Positions 1 to 6,313 of a DNA stretch of 10,044 nucleotides are shown piece by piece. Within the stretch, counting starts at the first letter, position 1, and each line of letters opens with the position of its first letter. A program made the position numbers and the translations under genes. Under the pieces are notes generated by a model. That model was not told where the DNA came from. It saw nothing but the letters and a program-made list of their open reading frames with translations, and did no database searches. Source of the DNA: Pseudomonadota bacterium (lineage in GTDB: Bacteria > Pseudomonadota > Alphaproteobacteria > Acetobacterales > Acetobacteraceae); contig JAKAZJ010000035.1 of the NCBI GenBank assembly GCA_021826565.1, forward strand, positions 1 to 10,044. The letters run 5' to 3'.

Positions 1-514
1 CCGCTTGCGGCGCCAGCATGATCCCCGGGCGCCCGGCGAGCTGCGCGAGCAGCGCCGCGTCTGGTACCTTGAGGGTCAATTCCACCGTCAGTGGACCGGT
101 CACGGCGATGGCGACGATGTCGTTGATCTGGCCCTTGCGCAGGCTGCGCGGCATCGTCAGATCGCGGGTCAGGGTAGACTTCACCGCCGCGGCATCGAAT
201 TTTTCGCCATCCTGGAACAGCACGCCGGGACGCAGATGCAGGATCAGATGCGTCGGGTCCTTATAGGTGTAGCCGGTGGCGAGCTGCGGCACGATCTGTA
301 GCTTTGGATTGTAGTCGAACAGCTTGTCGCACATACCGGCGAACACGATGCGGCCGACATAGCTGCCGCTGAGCGTAGGGTCCAGGATATCCGGATCCTC
401 GCGCAGACCGATGCGCAAGGTCCGGTCCGGTCCCGCGGCGTGCGCGGGTGGGCTGACCAGCGGGGTAGCGGCAAGGCCGAGCAGCACGGTAAGGGCAACC
501 AGGGTGGCGCGCAT
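1..514 (-). CDS. ABC transporter solute-binding protein, family 5 (N-terminal part, cut by left edge)
   Basis: This reading frame runs from ATG at 514-512 off the left edge, giving 171 visible residues with no stop. The N-terminus is a classical Sec signal peptide: MRATLVALTVLLGLAA is followed by a likely cleavage site after AHA (about residue 26). The mature part starts RTLRIGLREDPDILDPT. It continues with VFAGMCDKLFDYNPK, PQLATGY and LRPGVLFQDGEKFDAAAV, which are typical of the SBP_bac_5 family (DppA/OppA-like periplasmic binding proteins for peptides, nickel or glutathione). Family members are about 500-540 residues, so roughly the first third is visible. It should capture a solute in the periplasm for an ABC importer; the permease and ATPase genes would have to lie beyond the edge. 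The substrate cannot be told from this part. A GGAG lies 12 nt before the ATG, which is a rather long spacing. Confidence 0.9.
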   Translation of the reverse strand, partial: MRATLVALTVLLGLAATPLVSPPAHAAGPDRTLRIGLREDPDILDPTLSGSYVGRIVFAGMCDKLFDYNPKLQIVPQLATGYTYKDPTHLILHLRPGVLFQDGEKFDAAAVKSTLTRDLTMPRSLRKGQINDIVAIAVTGPLTVELTLKVPDAALLAQLAGRPGIMLAPQA

Positions 515-559
515 CGAACAGGTGGTCTCCGCGGTGGGGTGCAATCGTTTCTGTAACGT

Positions 560-570
560 ATTGTCACAAT
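560..570. promoter_or_regulatory. Perfect 11-bp dyad ATTGTCACAAT upstream of the family 5 binding-protein gene
   Basis: ATTGT and ACAAT flank a central C in a perfect palindrome 46 bp before the ATG at 514. It sits in the most AT-rich stretch of the intergenic region. It could be the operator of a local regulator or part of a promoter, but I cannot match it to a named regulator. A dyad this short could also occur by chance. Confidence 0.25.
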
Positions 571-610
571 GGTAGGACAGGCACGCCCTCCAGGGCAAGC
601 AACATCCGCG

Positions 611-668
611 CCGATCCCATCCCGGCCGGCCTCGCGCGCCCGGCCATGCCGGGAGGGCGCCGGATCGG
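611..668 (-). terminator. Nested inverted repeats just downstream of the PAP2 gene; possible transcript end
   Basis: CCGATCC (611-617) is exactly complementary to GGATCGG (662-668). Inside this, CCCGG (639-643) pairs with CCGGG (649-653) around a 5-nt loop. The structure begins 10 bp after the PAP2 stop codon on the minus strand, where a terminator for the MCE operon would be expected. There is no T-tract, so it is not a canonical intrinsic terminator. GC-rich DNA readily forms such pairings, so this is a weak call. Confidence 0.2.
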
Positions 669-677
669 TCCCGGGAT

Positions 678-1265
678 CTATCGGCCGCGATCCGTCCCGA
701 TCGGCGGCGCAACCGGCGCGCACACCCCGAACCCGGAGGCCAACCGGGTCGAGACGTCCCGCACTGCCGCCTCGGCGGGCAGGCGCAGCCCGTGGAACAG
801 CGCGACCACGATTGCCAAGGTCACCGCCAGCCAGCGCAGTTGCAGTTGCGCCGGCCGCGGCCCGGCCAGCGATGCCAGCGCCAGCGCGCCGGCGATGCCG
901 GCCAGGGCGCCTACGGCGACCTCGGGCGTGCTGTGTGCGTGCAGTGCCAGGCGGGTCAGCCCGATCGCCGCGGCTCCCGCGGCCGCGGCCAGCACCACCG
1001 CTCGCCCACGCCCGCCCGCCAGGACCGCGAGACCCCCACACACCACGCCGGCCGCGGCCGTGTGACCGCTGGGGCTGCGCAGATCGGCCGGGCCGCAGGG
1101 CAGCAGGATCAGCTTCGCCACCCCCACCACCAGCACCGTCCCGGCCACGCCGATCAGCCATCCCATCGCGCCGCGTCGCCAGCCCAGCGCAGCCAGCATT
1201 GCGCCCAGCGCCAGCCAGAGCGGCAGGATCACCGCCTGGTCGGCGAAGTCGGTCATGAACATCAT
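678..1265 (-). CDS. PAP2-superfamily membrane phosphatase, last gene of the MCE operon
   Basis: This 195-residue integral membrane protein has hydrophobic segments at about 12-29, 34-56, 69-84, 88-106, 115-134 and 144-160. The PAP2 phosphatase signature is recognisable: K51, then RSPSGH with His68 in the P-S-G-H motif, then R105-x5-H111-x3-E115 for motif C3. These enzymes remove phosphate from lipid phosphates such as phosphatidic acid or isoprenyl diphosphates, with the active site usually facing the periplasm. Two positions depart from the textbook pattern. Motif C1 reads K-x6-GP instead of K-x6-RP, and the last acidic residue of C3 is Glu instead of Asp. The ATG at 1265-1263 overlaps the stop of the MCE gene (ATGA), and a second ATG follows at once (TGATG). 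No ribosome binding site is visible, so translational coupling is likely. Lipid-phosphate phosphatase activity is inferred; the substrate is unknown. Confidence 0.85.
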   Translation of the reverse strand: MMFMTDFADQAVILPLWLALGAMLAALGWRRGAMGWLIGVAGTVLVVGVAKLILLPCGPADLRSPSGHTAAAGVVCGGLAVLAGGRGRAVVLAAAAGAAAIGLTRLALHAHSTPEVAVGALAGIAGALALASLAGPRPAQLQLRWLAVTLAIVVALFHGLRLPAEAAVRDVSTRLASGFGVCAPVAPPIGTDRGR

Positions 1266-2257
1266 CGCGGCGGCGGCGCGGCCAGCAGCGACCCGGGATA
1301 TTGCCGCAAGGTCTCGGTGGCGGCGCGGAGATTGCCCGCGGTCGCGCGCAGATCGCGCAGGATCGGGTCCACCCGCGCCGTCAGCCCGGCGGCGCCTTCC
1401 GAGGCACCTGCGACCGCGGTTTGCAGCGCGGTCAGCAGCTTGCTCATTCGCGTGGCCAATCGCACCAGTTTTGCCGAGGCGGTGGCGCCGTTGGTCAGCG
1501 TGCGCGCCAGCGCCGGATTGCGCGCCAGGGCATTGAGCGCGTTCGCGGTCCGGCGCAGCGCCGCCGCCGTCGCCGGCAGATCCGCCGCCCGTATTTGCCC
1601 GCGCGTGGTCCGCAGCAGCGCATCCGCGTCCGCCAGCGTGCGGTGCACGTCGCCCGAACTCAGCTCGGACTGCAACATGTCGATCAGAGTCAGCAGCCCC
1701 CGCGACAACCCGTCCAGATCCACCTTGTCCAGTTTCTTCAGCAGCGCCTGCGCCGCGTCCTGCACCTGGGTAAAGGTGCTGGGGACCGAGGGGATCACCG
1801 GGTCCAGCGGCGTCCATGGCTGTGGCGTCACCGGGTTGAGCAACGGATTGACGAAATCGAGTTCGATCACGCCGACCCCGGTCAACACCTGCGAGACGAT
1901 GCGCGCGCGCAGCCCGAGCCCGATCGCCTTGGACAGCTGCGGCACCGGGCCGATCTTGGCGGTATCCACCAGGTAGCGCACGACCACCTGGCGATACACG
2001 CTGCGGTCCAGGTCCTTGGCGTCGCGGCCATAGACGGCGCTGACCAGCGCGATCGCGGTAACGCGGCCTACCGTCACGCCGCGATATTTCACCGGCGCGC
2101 CGACCTCCAGGCCAGCTACCGATTCTGGGAAATAGCTCTCGAACACCTGGCCATGGCGGAATCGGTCACCGCCCAGGAACCACACGATTGCCACCAGCAG
2201 CGCCACGCCCACCACTACCAGCGTGCCGGTGCGCAGGAACCCGCCCTGGCCTTCCAT
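1262..2257 (-). CDS. MCE/MlaD-family lipid-transport protein with a long helical C-terminal tail
   Basis: The protein has 331 residues from ATG 2257-2255; a GTG one codon earlier (2260) gives 332. An N-terminal transmembrane anchor (residues about 12-29, LVVVGVALLVAIVWFLGG) is followed by one MCE domain at about 38-136. The domain contains GLEVGAPVKYRGVTVGRV and ends near QVLTGVGVIELDFV. MCE proteins form hexameric rings in the periplasm that pass lipids between membranes. From about 160 to 325 the sequence is rich in Ala, Leu and Arg with helical periodicity (for example LRRTANALNALARNP). This fits a helical tail that could build a tube or needle, as in mycobacterial Mce proteins. The gene overlaps the ATPase stop by 1 bp (TGATG) or 4 bp (GTGA), depending on the start. 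The substrate is presumably a phospholipid or other hydrophobic molecule; transport direction cannot be read from sequence. Confidence 0.92.
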   Translation of the reverse strand: MEGQGGFLRTGTLVVVGVALLVAIVWFLGGDRFRHGQVFESYFPESVAGLEVGAPVKYRGVTVGRVTAIALVSAVYGRDAKDLDRSVYRQVVVRYLVDTAKIGPVPQLSKAIGLGLRARIVSQVLTGVGVIELDFVNPLLNPVTPQPWTPLDPVIPSVPSTFTQVQDAAQALLKKLDKVDLDGLSRGLLTLIDMLQSELSSGDVHRTLADADALLRTTRGQIRAADLPATAAALRRTANALNALARNPALARTLTNGATASAKLVRLATRMSKLLTALQTAVAGASEGAAGLTARVDPILRDLRATAGNLRAATETLRQYPGSLLAAPPPR

Positions 2258-3072
2258 CACGCCGCGTCCACGGGCAGCGGGGTGCGATCGAAGAACGCCC
2301 GCACCACCGGATGGGCGCTTTCGGCCTTCAGCGCGCGCGGGCTGCCGGTGGCGATCACGCCGCCGGCATCGGCGAAGGCATTGCGGTCCAGCATCAGGCA
2401 GGTGTCCCCGATCGCCAGGATGGAAGCGAGTTCATGCGTCACCACCACAAAGGTGGTCCCGCGCGTGTCGCGCAAGGACAGAATCAGCCGATCGAGTTCG
2501 GCCGCGGTAATTGGGTCCAGCCCCGCCGAGGGTTCGTCCAGGAACAGCAGCGGCGGATCGAGCGCCAGCGCGCGCGCGATCGCGGCGCGTTTTGCCATCC
2601 CGCCTGAGATCTCGGCGGGCAGCCGGTGGGCGGCGTCTGCCAGGCCGACCTCGGCCAGCTTGGCGCGCGCCTTGTCGGCCCGCTCGTGACGCGACAGATC
2701 AGTGAACATCTCGAGCGGCAGCATGACATTACCCAGTAAATCAAGCGAGCCGAACAAGGCGCCAGCCTGGAACATCACGCCGAAGCGGCGGCGCGCAGCG
2801 GTCAACGCCGAGGCGGCGCCGGGGCCGGTGACGCGCTGACCGTAGATCGCGATCCAGCCCGCCGTAGGCGCGAGCAGCCCGACGATCTGGCGCAGCAGCG
2901 TGGACTTCCCGCAGCCGGAGCCGCCCAGAATCACAAACACTGCGCCGGCCGCGACCTGGAACGAGACGTCGCGATAGATGGTGCGGGCGCCGAACCGCTG
3001 CGCCAGCCCCTCGGCCCGGATCACGGGAACGGTCTCGGGGGCTAGCCGATCCGGTTCGGGTTGGTCGCTCAC
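2257..3072 (-). CDS. ABC transporter ATPase of the MCE/Mla type (MlaF-like)
   Basis: This 271-residue cytoplasmic ATPase powers the MCE lipid transporter. All nucleotide-binding motifs are present: Walker A GGSGCGKST (50-58), Q-loop Q102 in MFQAGALF, Walker B LLFLDEP (175-181), D-loop SAGLDP and H-loop His213 in VTHE. The signature reads ISGGMAKR (155-162) rather than LSGGQ. The SGGM(A/R)KR form and the FQ-GALF-SL context are hallmarks of the MlaF/Mkl group, which separates it from ordinary import ATPases. The start is a GTG (3072-3070) that overlaps the permease stop (GTGA), and there is no separate ribosome binding site, so its synthesis is probably coupled to the permease. The last 20 or so residues vary in this family. 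Confidence 0.95.
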   Translation of the reverse strand: MSDQPEPDRLAPETVPVIRAEGLAQRFGARTIYRDVSFQVAAGAVFVILGGSGCGKSTLLRQIVGLLAPTAGWIAIYGQRVTGPGAASALTAARRRFGVMFQAGALFGSLDLLGNVMLPLEMFTDLSRHERADKARAKLAEVGLADAAHRLPAEISGGMAKRAAIARALALDPPLLFLDEPSAGLDPITAAELDRLILSLRDTRGTTFVVVTHELASILAIGDTCLMLDRNAFADAGGVIATGSPRALKAESAHPVVRAFFDRTPLPVDAA

Positions 3073-3848
3073 CAGTGCAGCCGGTAGAACAGCAGCGCGA
3101 AACCGCCATCCAGCAGGATCGTGGCAACGATCCCGCCGACCACGGCTTTGGTGGCGGACAGGCCCACCGCGCGCGGCCCGTTGCCCGTGGCCAGCCCCGC
3201 GCGGCAGCCGATCGCGGCCACCACCGCGCCGAACACCGCCGCCTTGAACAGGCCGCCGACCAGATCCCCGACCGAGGCCGCTTGCTGCACCTGTGCCTGG
3301 ATCGCCGATTCGCTGTACCCGAACCCCACCATCACCGCGGTCATGCCGATCAGCCCGGCCGCATCCAGCATCAGCGTCAGCACCGGCGTGATCAGCAGGG
3401 TTGCCGCCATCCGCGGCAATACCAGCAGGGTCATGGAATCGAGCCCCATCACCTCCAGCGCGTCCAGCTCCTGGTTTACTTTCATGGTGCCAAGCTCGGC
3501 GGCGAAAGCCGAGCCGGTGCGCCCGGCCAGGATTACCGCGGCCAGCAGCGGTCCCAGTTCGCGCAGCAGGCTGACCGAGACCAGGTTTGCGACGAAAATA
3601 TCGGCGCCGAACTGGCGCATCGGGATCGCCGACTGGAACGCCAGGATCAGCCCGATCAAGGCGCCGAGGAGCAGCATCAGCGGCAGCGCGCGGAAGCCAG
3701 CCTGCTCGGCCTCACGCGCCACGTCGCGGACGCGGAACTGACGACGGTGGGCGGGGAGGCGACCGACGGCGCTGACCAGGGCGCCGATGAAGACAAGCCC
3801 GCCGGTCGCGGCGGCGAAGCGGGCGCGGAACTGTTGGCCCCCTGTCAC
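3069..3848 (-). CDS. MlaE-family ABC permease of the MCE lipid transporter
   Basis: This 259-residue inner-membrane protein is the usual length for MlaE/YrbE permeases. It begins with an amphipathic N-terminal segment. Hydrophobic helices follow at about 54-74, 83-108, 140-175 and 198-218, with a last one at about 235-256. The family core RELGPLLAAVILAGRTGSAF (96-115), followed by AAELGTMKVNQELDALEVMG, is the conserved MlaE motif that contacts the ATPase. Two permease subunits are expected to pair with two ATPases beneath an MCE hexamer. The start is GTG (3848-3846) with GGAG 8 nt upstream; an in-frame TGA lies about 50 nt upstream with no ATG or GTG between. It is the first gene of the four-gene operon and lies 121 bp after the binding-protein gene. 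I see no separate mlaB or mlaC gene in the cluster. Confidence 0.95.
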   Translation of the reverse strand: MTGGQQFRARFAAATGGLVFIGALVSAVGRLPAHRRQFRVRDVAREAEQAGFRALPLMLLLGALIGLILAFQSAIPMRQFGADIFVANLVSVSLLRELGPLLAAVILAGRTGSAFAAELGTMKVNQELDALEVMGLDSMTLLVLPRMAATLLITPVLTLMLDAAGLIGMTAVMVGFGYSESAIQAQVQQAASVGDLVGGLFKAAVFGAVVAAIGCRAGLATGNGPRAVGLSATKAVVGGIVATILLDGGFALLFYRLHW

Positions 3849-3879
3849 ACTCGGAGCTCCGTCACGGCCGGATGCCCGC

Positions 3880-3899
3880 GGTCATAGCGGAGCATGACC
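3880..3899. promoter_or_regulatory. 20-bp dyad (GGTCAT-N8-ATGACC) upstream of the MCE operon
   Basis: A perfect 6-bp inverted repeat with an 8-bp spacer is centred about 42 bp before the GTG start of the MlaE-like permease, inside the 121-bp gap that should contain the operon promoter. Half-site length and spacing suit a dimeric repressor or activator. No specific regulator is identified, and a promoter could not be assigned with confidence. The repeat could also form a short hairpin in the leader RNA. Confidence 0.35.
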
Positions 3900-3969
3900 C
3901 AGCCAACCGCACCCAATACTTGTGCCCATCGATGCACCCGAATCGCAGCCGGAGGCACACCCGGCCCCA

Positions 3970-5034
3970 TCAATGCGCGAGCCAGGCATCGAATCGCTGC
4001 CGCAGCTTCGCCTGGTTCGCCGCCCAGAATCCATCGTCCAGCGCCAGCGTGTTTCGCATATGAGCCGGCAGGCTGGGCGACAGCGCTGCGGCGGCCTGCG
4101 GCAGATCGGCGTTGGCGTCCACCGCCAACCCGCCGATCCCGAAACGTTTCGCCATCTCACCCTCGATCGCCGGCGTGCCGACAAAATAAAGGAACTGCAG
4201 GGCCGTGGCCTGATTAGGGCTGCTCCGCGCGATCGCCCAGCTCAACACGTCGTGGATAGACTGCGTCCAGCGCAGGCCGAAATTGCGATGCTGGGCGCGC
4301 ATCGCGGCGACGATCGCCTGGCTTGGCGCGCTGGTCATCAACACCGCGCCGCCGGCCAGAATCCGCGCCGCCGCGGTCGCGCTCTTCCACCACACCACGT
4401 AGGGACGCAGCTGATCGAGCTTGCGGAACGCCCGATCCACGCCCGCCGCGGTGCCCAGCACCTTATACACCGCCGCCGCGGCGATGCCGTCGGCCATCAG
4501 CGCAATCTCCAGCGTCCCGCGCACGTCCTGGCGCAGGCCGCGCTTGCCGGGCGCGCGCGCGACGTCCCAGAACTCGGGCCAGGTCGGCGCACCGGAATAT
4601 TTATCCTTGTCCCAGGCCAGCACCGTGGCTTCCAGGGACGCGCCGATCCCGCAGGACGTGACCGCCATCGGCAGATAATGTGCCGCGCCGCCGATCAGTG
4701 CCGGGTCCAACGTGGCGAACAGATGCGCGGCGCAGCCGGCGGCAAGATCGATCCCGTTTACCTCCACCAGATCCCAGGCCGGGTTCTTGCCAGCCAGCCC
4801 GGTGGTGAGCGCGGGCATCCCATCGGGCCGGACCTGCACCAGTACCGGGATGCCGGTCGCGGCCTGGAATGGGGCCGCGTACACGGCGCGCACCGCGTCC
4901 ATCCGCGCCGCCGAGCGTACCGCGATGGTCAGTTCGCGTCCGCCCGGCCGGGGCGGGGCGGGCACCGCCGGCGCGCCAAGCGCGGCCAGCAGCAGGGAGC
5001 GCCGGGGGAGCAACGGAGGCCGGGGGGTGTGCAT
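3970..5034 (-). CDS. PotD-like periplasmic solute-binding protein (polyamine/iron type), no adjacent permease
   Basis: This 354-residue protein has a signal peptide with a twin arginine (LPRRSLLLAALGAPAVPA; possibly Tat, otherwise Sec; cleavage about residue 26). The mature part starts LTIAVRSAARMDAVRAVYAAPF, as in extracellular solute-binding proteins. It then shows WDLVEVNG (87-94), the hinge region SCGIGASLEATVLAWDKDKY, and WPEFWDVAR-PGKRGLR (152-168), which is very typical of the PotD/PotF spermidine-putrescine and related SBP_bac_8 proteins. It should bind a small cationic or metal-chelate solute in the periplasm. No permease or ATPase of that transporter lies next to it; the following genes are the unrelated MCE system. 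The start ATG 5034-5032 is chosen because it places the signal peptide correctly, although the ribosome binding site is weak. The exact substrate is unknown. Confidence 0.85.
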   Translation of the reverse strand: MHTPRPPLLPRRSLLLAALGAPAVPAPPRPGGRELTIAVRSAARMDAVRAVYAAPFQAATGIPVLVQVRPDGMPALTTGLAGKNPAWDLVEVNGIDLAAGCAAHLFATLDPALIGGAAHYLPMAVTSCGIGASLEATVLAWDKDKYSGAPTWPEFWDVARAPGKRGLRQDVRGTLEIALMADGIAAAAVYKVLGTAAGVDRAFRKLDQLRPYVVWWKSATAAARILAGGAVLMTSAPSQAIVAAMRAQHRNFGLRWTQSIHDVLSWAIARSSPNQATALQFLYFVGTPAIEGEMAKRFGIGGLAVDANADLPQAAAALSPSLPAHMRNTLALDDGFWAANQAKLRQRFDAWLAH

Positions 5035-5052
5035 CGCCCGCGACGCTACAAT

Positions 5053-5068
5053 CCGCCGTCATCGGCGG
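5053..5068 (-). terminator. Perfect hairpin CCGCCG-loop-CGGCGG between the GNAT and binding-protein genes
   Basis: A 6-bp all-GC stem with a 4-nt loop lies 52 nt after the stop of the GNAT gene and 18 nt before the ATG of the binding-protein gene, both on the minus strand. The stem is followed by ATTGTAG, not a real T-tract. It could be a weak terminator, a leader hairpin affecting translation of the binding protein, or chance in GC-rich DNA. Confidence 0.25.
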
Positions 5069-5119
5069 CAACGCATAGGGCGCTCCATCGGAGGTCACTT
5101 TGGACGTCGTATGCGGGTT

Positions 5120-6235
5120 TCATTTCGTACCCCGGCGCGCCCAGTTCGTCAGGCGGCGCGCCAGATGCTCGGCCCGGGTCATCGGTGTCGCGCGCTGGAT
5201 CAGGAAATACGCGAAATCGGGACCGGGCGTGCCGAGATTCGCCTTGTACCGCGCCGCCCCGGCCAGGAAATCATAAATCTCGGCCCCCGCCGCGGCGTGC
5301 CGGGCGATCGCCAGCGCGTGGCACACCAGGCCGGGTTTCAGGCGCGCATCGTCTTCGAACCGGAAGCCACTGACGAAGGCCATCACATGGCCGCGATAGA
5401 CCAGATTGAGTAGATAGCCGATCGGCTGGTCGCCGGCGGCGACGCGCAGCAACTCGATGCTGCCCGCGGGCAGGCCGGTCTCGATCAGGCGGCGCTGGAA
5501 GCGGACGAAGAAGGGGAAGGCGAACCCACCCGGCTCGCCGCGCGCCTGCCACTGGCGCTGGTGCAACGCCGCTAGCGCTTCCAGATAGGCCGCCGCCGTC
5601 GGCGCGTCCGTGGCGCGACAGGCGGTCACCGGCCCGAGGCGTTCATAGCCACGCAGCGCGCGACGGATTTGTTGGCGGGTATTGGCCGAGAGCAGCGCTG
5701 GATAGTCGCCGCCGGCGGCGCGTACCGCGGCCAGATCGACCCGCCAGGACGGTTTGCGCGCCGGCATCTGCACCAGCGCCCGCGGTGGGATCAGCCGCGT
5801 GGCGTCGCCATGCAGCGCGGCGACGACATGGACCTCGTCGCAGCGCCGCCCGGCCAGGCGCGCGGGGCCGAGCAGAAACGCCACGGCCGCGGCCTCAATT
5901 TGCCCGGTATAGCGGCGATCGACCAGGAAGCCGTTGTATTCGATCGCAATCACGTCCTCGCCGCGCACACCGGTGGTGTGCAGCCGCGCGCCGCGGACCC
6001 GGATCAGCCCGGCTTCCACGCGGTGATGGGGGACCGGAACCGCCAGCAGGACGATCGTCGCGCCGATGGTCCCGACCAAGACCGGCGGGGGAGCGCCAAG
6101 CTCGGCGAGCCAGGTCCCGATCCAGCCCCAACTCAGAAAGAACGTGGCATCCGCGCGTGCCTCCAGATCCCGCCATAGCGGAGCCAGCGCCATGGGCGGG
6201 AGGTCGGTGCGGATTTCAAACCGGACGCCGCTCAT
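5120..6235 (-). CDS. GNAT-fold acyltransferase of the CelD/BcsL (FemAB-like) family
   Basis: The protein has 371 residues from ATG 6235-6233. The C-terminal half matches the Acetyltransf_6 domain: SANTRQQIRRALRGYERLG (184-202), the LALHQRQW-like helix near 222-229, IELLRVAAGDQPIGYLLNLV (260-279), and the closing motif LKPGLVCHALAIARHAAAGA followed by YDFLAGAARYKANLG (321-335). Family members transfer acyl or aminoacyl groups and often sit in polysaccharide or cell-envelope clusters. The substrate here is not known. It is soluble with no signal peptide, so probably cytoplasmic. A longer reading (TTG at 6292) would add a low-complexity leader and reach into the divergent promoter region, so the internal ATG with GGGG 5 nt upstream is preferred. 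It is divergent from the dioxygenase gene (78-bp gap) and 85 bp upstream of the binding-protein gene. Confidence 0.85.
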   Translation of the reverse strand: MSGVRFEIRTDLPPMALAPLWRDLEARADATFFLSWGWIGTWLAELGAPPPVLVGTIGATIVLLAVPVPHHRVEAGLIRVRGARLHTTGVRGEDVIAIEYNGFLVDRRYTGQIEAAAVAFLLGPARLAGRRCDEVHVVAALHGDATRLIPPRALVQMPARKPSWRVDLAAVRAAGGDYPALLSANTRQQIRRALRGYERLGPVTACRATDAPTAAAYLEALAALHQRQWQARGEPGGFAFPFFVRFQRRLIETGLPAGSIELLRVAAGDQPIGYLLNLVYRGHVMAFVSGFRFEDDARLKPGLVCHALAIARHAAAGAEIYDFLAGAARYKANLGTPGPDFAYFLIQRATPMTRAEHLARRLTNWARRGTK

Positions 6236-6313
6236 CGCTGCCCCGGCGGGCGGGGGCTGGACACGCGCCGCCGCGCGGGATGAACTCGCCAAGCTGTCCT
6301 GGGGAGGAACGCA

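Noticed and set aside
244..1161. Minus-strand 305-codon frame covering the PAP2 and family 5 binding-protein genes
   Set aside because: It is a different frame from both genes. The real frames show a signal peptide plus SBP_bac_5 motifs, and PAP2 motifs; this one shows only Arg/Pro/Ala-rich sequence.
678..1817. A 379-residue version of the PAP2 protein beginning at 1817
   Set aside because: The added N-terminal part is out-of-frame translation of the MCE gene with no membrane or PAP2 features. The true start is the ATG overlapping the MCE stop at 1265.
569..3887. Long plus-strand reading frames (for example 792-1976, 1301-2689 and 3075-3887) opposite the MCE operon
   Set aside because: Their translations are Arg/Gln/His-rich low-complexity sequences with no family motifs, while the minus strand carries clear PAP2, MCE, ATPase and permease proteins. 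Such open antisense frames are expected in GC-rich DNA.
3922..5373. A 483-codon open frame on the plus strand
   Set aside because: It runs antisense to both the binding-protein gene and the end of the GNAT gene, and its product is Arg/Gly/His-rich without recognisable domains; it is a shadow.
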